Assembly: GCA_051883075.1 (NCBI GenBank)
Contig: JBJETA010000064.1
Location: 1-15,625, forward strand
From: Aminipila sp051883075
GTDB taxonomy: Bacteria > Bacillota > Clostridia > Peptostreptococcales > Anaerovoracaceae
Direction of reading: 5' to 3'
DNA: 15,625 nucleotides
The notes below the pieces were generated by a model that was not told the DNA's origin, did not search any database, and saw only the letters and a program-made list of their open reading frames with translations. Of this stretch, positions 14,747-15,625 are shown one piece after another. Numbering within the stretch: the stretch's first letter is position 1; each line of letters begins with the position of its first letter. A program made the translations under genes and the position numbers.

Positions 14747-15609
14747 TTTCTGTCCTCCCAAAACTCTATTGCCACCGGCGATATGCACATAAAAAAATAT
14801 GCCAGAAATACTGTTACCGTAAAAAAGTTCATTCCGGCTCCCTTCATAGTAGGAAAATATCTGAAATATGCTCCCCCAAGTACAGCTCCCGCAATAACGT
14901 AAATCCCAAGTCCGCCTATTACAGTCAAAGCTTTTTTATCTCTTTTATCAAACCGGTATATAGAAAATGCCGTCCTTCCCGGCAGTCCGTATCCCCTTGC
15001 CTTCATTGAATCAGCAGTTTCGATGGAATTTTCCAGTGCCCAGGTAATCATAATCGACAAAATGGTAATCCCGTGTCTCGCTCTTTGAATGATGCTCCCG
15101 TCTGACACATCTCTTCCCACACATCTTTGTGCATTTGAAATTTCCGTTATCTGTGCCCTGAACTTTGGCACAAACCGCAGAGCCATTGATAAAATAAGTG
15201 ATAAAGCAGGAATTACCCGTCCAAACAGATATATGAACTTGTCCGAAGTCATAATGACGTTATAGCATCCAAACCAGAGAATAACAGCCGCCAGCATGGC
15301 CGCTGCCGCAAAACCGTAAACAATTGATTCAAGAGTAAGCGGGTTTCCGGTAGACAGGTATTTAATGATGGTTGCTCCTTCGTGGTTAAATGCCGGATTT
15401 ATAAGTGCTGCCATAATCATCATCGGCAGCATATAAAAAATCCCTGTTTTTACTGCTTTTCCGCCTTTTAACTTCACATAATATGCAAATGCACACGATA
15501 ACGAAATAGTCAGGCATAACGGGTGCATAAAAAACATGGAGCATACCAGAACCAGGGCAAAATACATAAAATTTATGACAGGATGGTATGTTGCAAATTC
15601 ACTTTTCAT
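14719..15609 (-). CDS. ecfT: ECF transporter transmembrane protein EcfT (CbiQ family)
   Basis: 296-residue membrane protein, the scaffold subunit that couples the ATPases of an energy-coupling-factor importer to the S-component. Hydrophobic helices lie near 11-28, 30-46, 55-72, 95-117, 128-146, 228-248 and 260-280. The cytosolic coupling region spans about 145-225: ALRFVPKF (143-150), then AQRCVGRD (160-167), then the canonical SMKARGYG (201-208). The first coupling motif reads CVG where most EcfT proteins have ARG, so one of the two usual arginines is missing. Start ATG 15609 is preferred to GTG 15618 because AAAGGTG lies just upstream at suitable spacing. The operon probably continues upstream beyond the window. 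It overlaps the ATPase/S-component fusion by 28 nt. Confidence 0.88.
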   Translation of the reverse strand: MKSEFATYHPVINFMYFALVLVCSMFFMHPLCLTISLSCAFAYYVKLKGGKAVKTGIFYMLPMMIMAALINPAFNHEGATIIKYLSTGNPLTLESIVYGFAAAAMLAAVILWFGCYNVIMTSDKFIYLFGRVIPALSLILSMALRFVPKFRAQITEISNAQRCVGRDVSDGSIIQRARHGITILSIMITWALENSIETADSMKARGYGLPGRTAFSIYRFDKRDKKALTVIGGLGIYVIAGAVLGGAYFRYFPTMKGAGMNFFTVTVFLAYFFMCISPVAIEFWEDRKWKKLQSEI

Positions 15610-15625
15610 TTCTTTCACCTTTCTG

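Overview
All genes read from the minus strand, so transcription runs from high to low coordinates. The organism is most likely an anaerobic member of the Firmicutes/Clostridia. Evidence: strong AGGAGG-type ribosome binding sites, sigma-A-like promoters, moderately AT-rich DNA, an ECF vitamin-type transporter, an archaeal/enteric-style pyrB-pyrI pair, and a complete HydE ([FeFe]-hydrogenase maturation) gene, which points to hydrogen metabolism. No rRNA, tRNA, insertion sequence, phage gene or CRISPR array is visible.

Region 1 (about 15609 to 10415): a four-gene operon whose promoter lies outside the window. It starts with an EcfT/CbiQ-type transmembrane protein. Next is a 913-residue protein that fuses two ABC ATPase domains to a long membrane region ending in an ECF S-component. 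These two genes therefore appear to encode a whole dedicated ECF transporter. The last two genes are a xylose-isomerase-like TIM-barrel protein and a Cys-rich DUF2284 protein, which overlap by 16 bases. The substrate is not known; a cobalamin-like micronutrient is only a weak guess.

Region 2 (10394 to 7242): the pyrimidine operon pyrB-pyrI-pyrC, i.e. both subunits of aspartate carbamoyltransferase plus dihydroorotase. It has a clear TTGACA-17-TATCAT promoter and a leader of about 300 nt. The leader encodes a previously unlisted 52-residue peptide at 10286-10128, with a good ribosome binding site. Its UAG stop codon overlaps the base of an intrinsic terminator just ahead of pyrB, immediately after a U6 tract. 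This is the architecture of the E. coli pyrBI UTP-sensitive attenuator rather than the PyrR system usual in Firmicutes, and is the most interesting find here. A second possible pairing, competing with the terminator, is also visible. The operon ends at a strong hairpin at 7242-7278.

Region 3 (about 7000 to 1105): an oligopeptide/dipeptide ABC transporter operon in the order oppB-oppC-oppD-oppF-oppA, with tight spacing. It has a promoter at 6971-6999 flanked by short repeats and ends at a 13-bp perfect inverted repeat at 1105-1134.

Region 4 (1103 to 1): hydE, with its own TATAAT promoter abutting that inverted repeat. A Shine-Dalgarno sequence at the very edge of the window implies another gene downstream.
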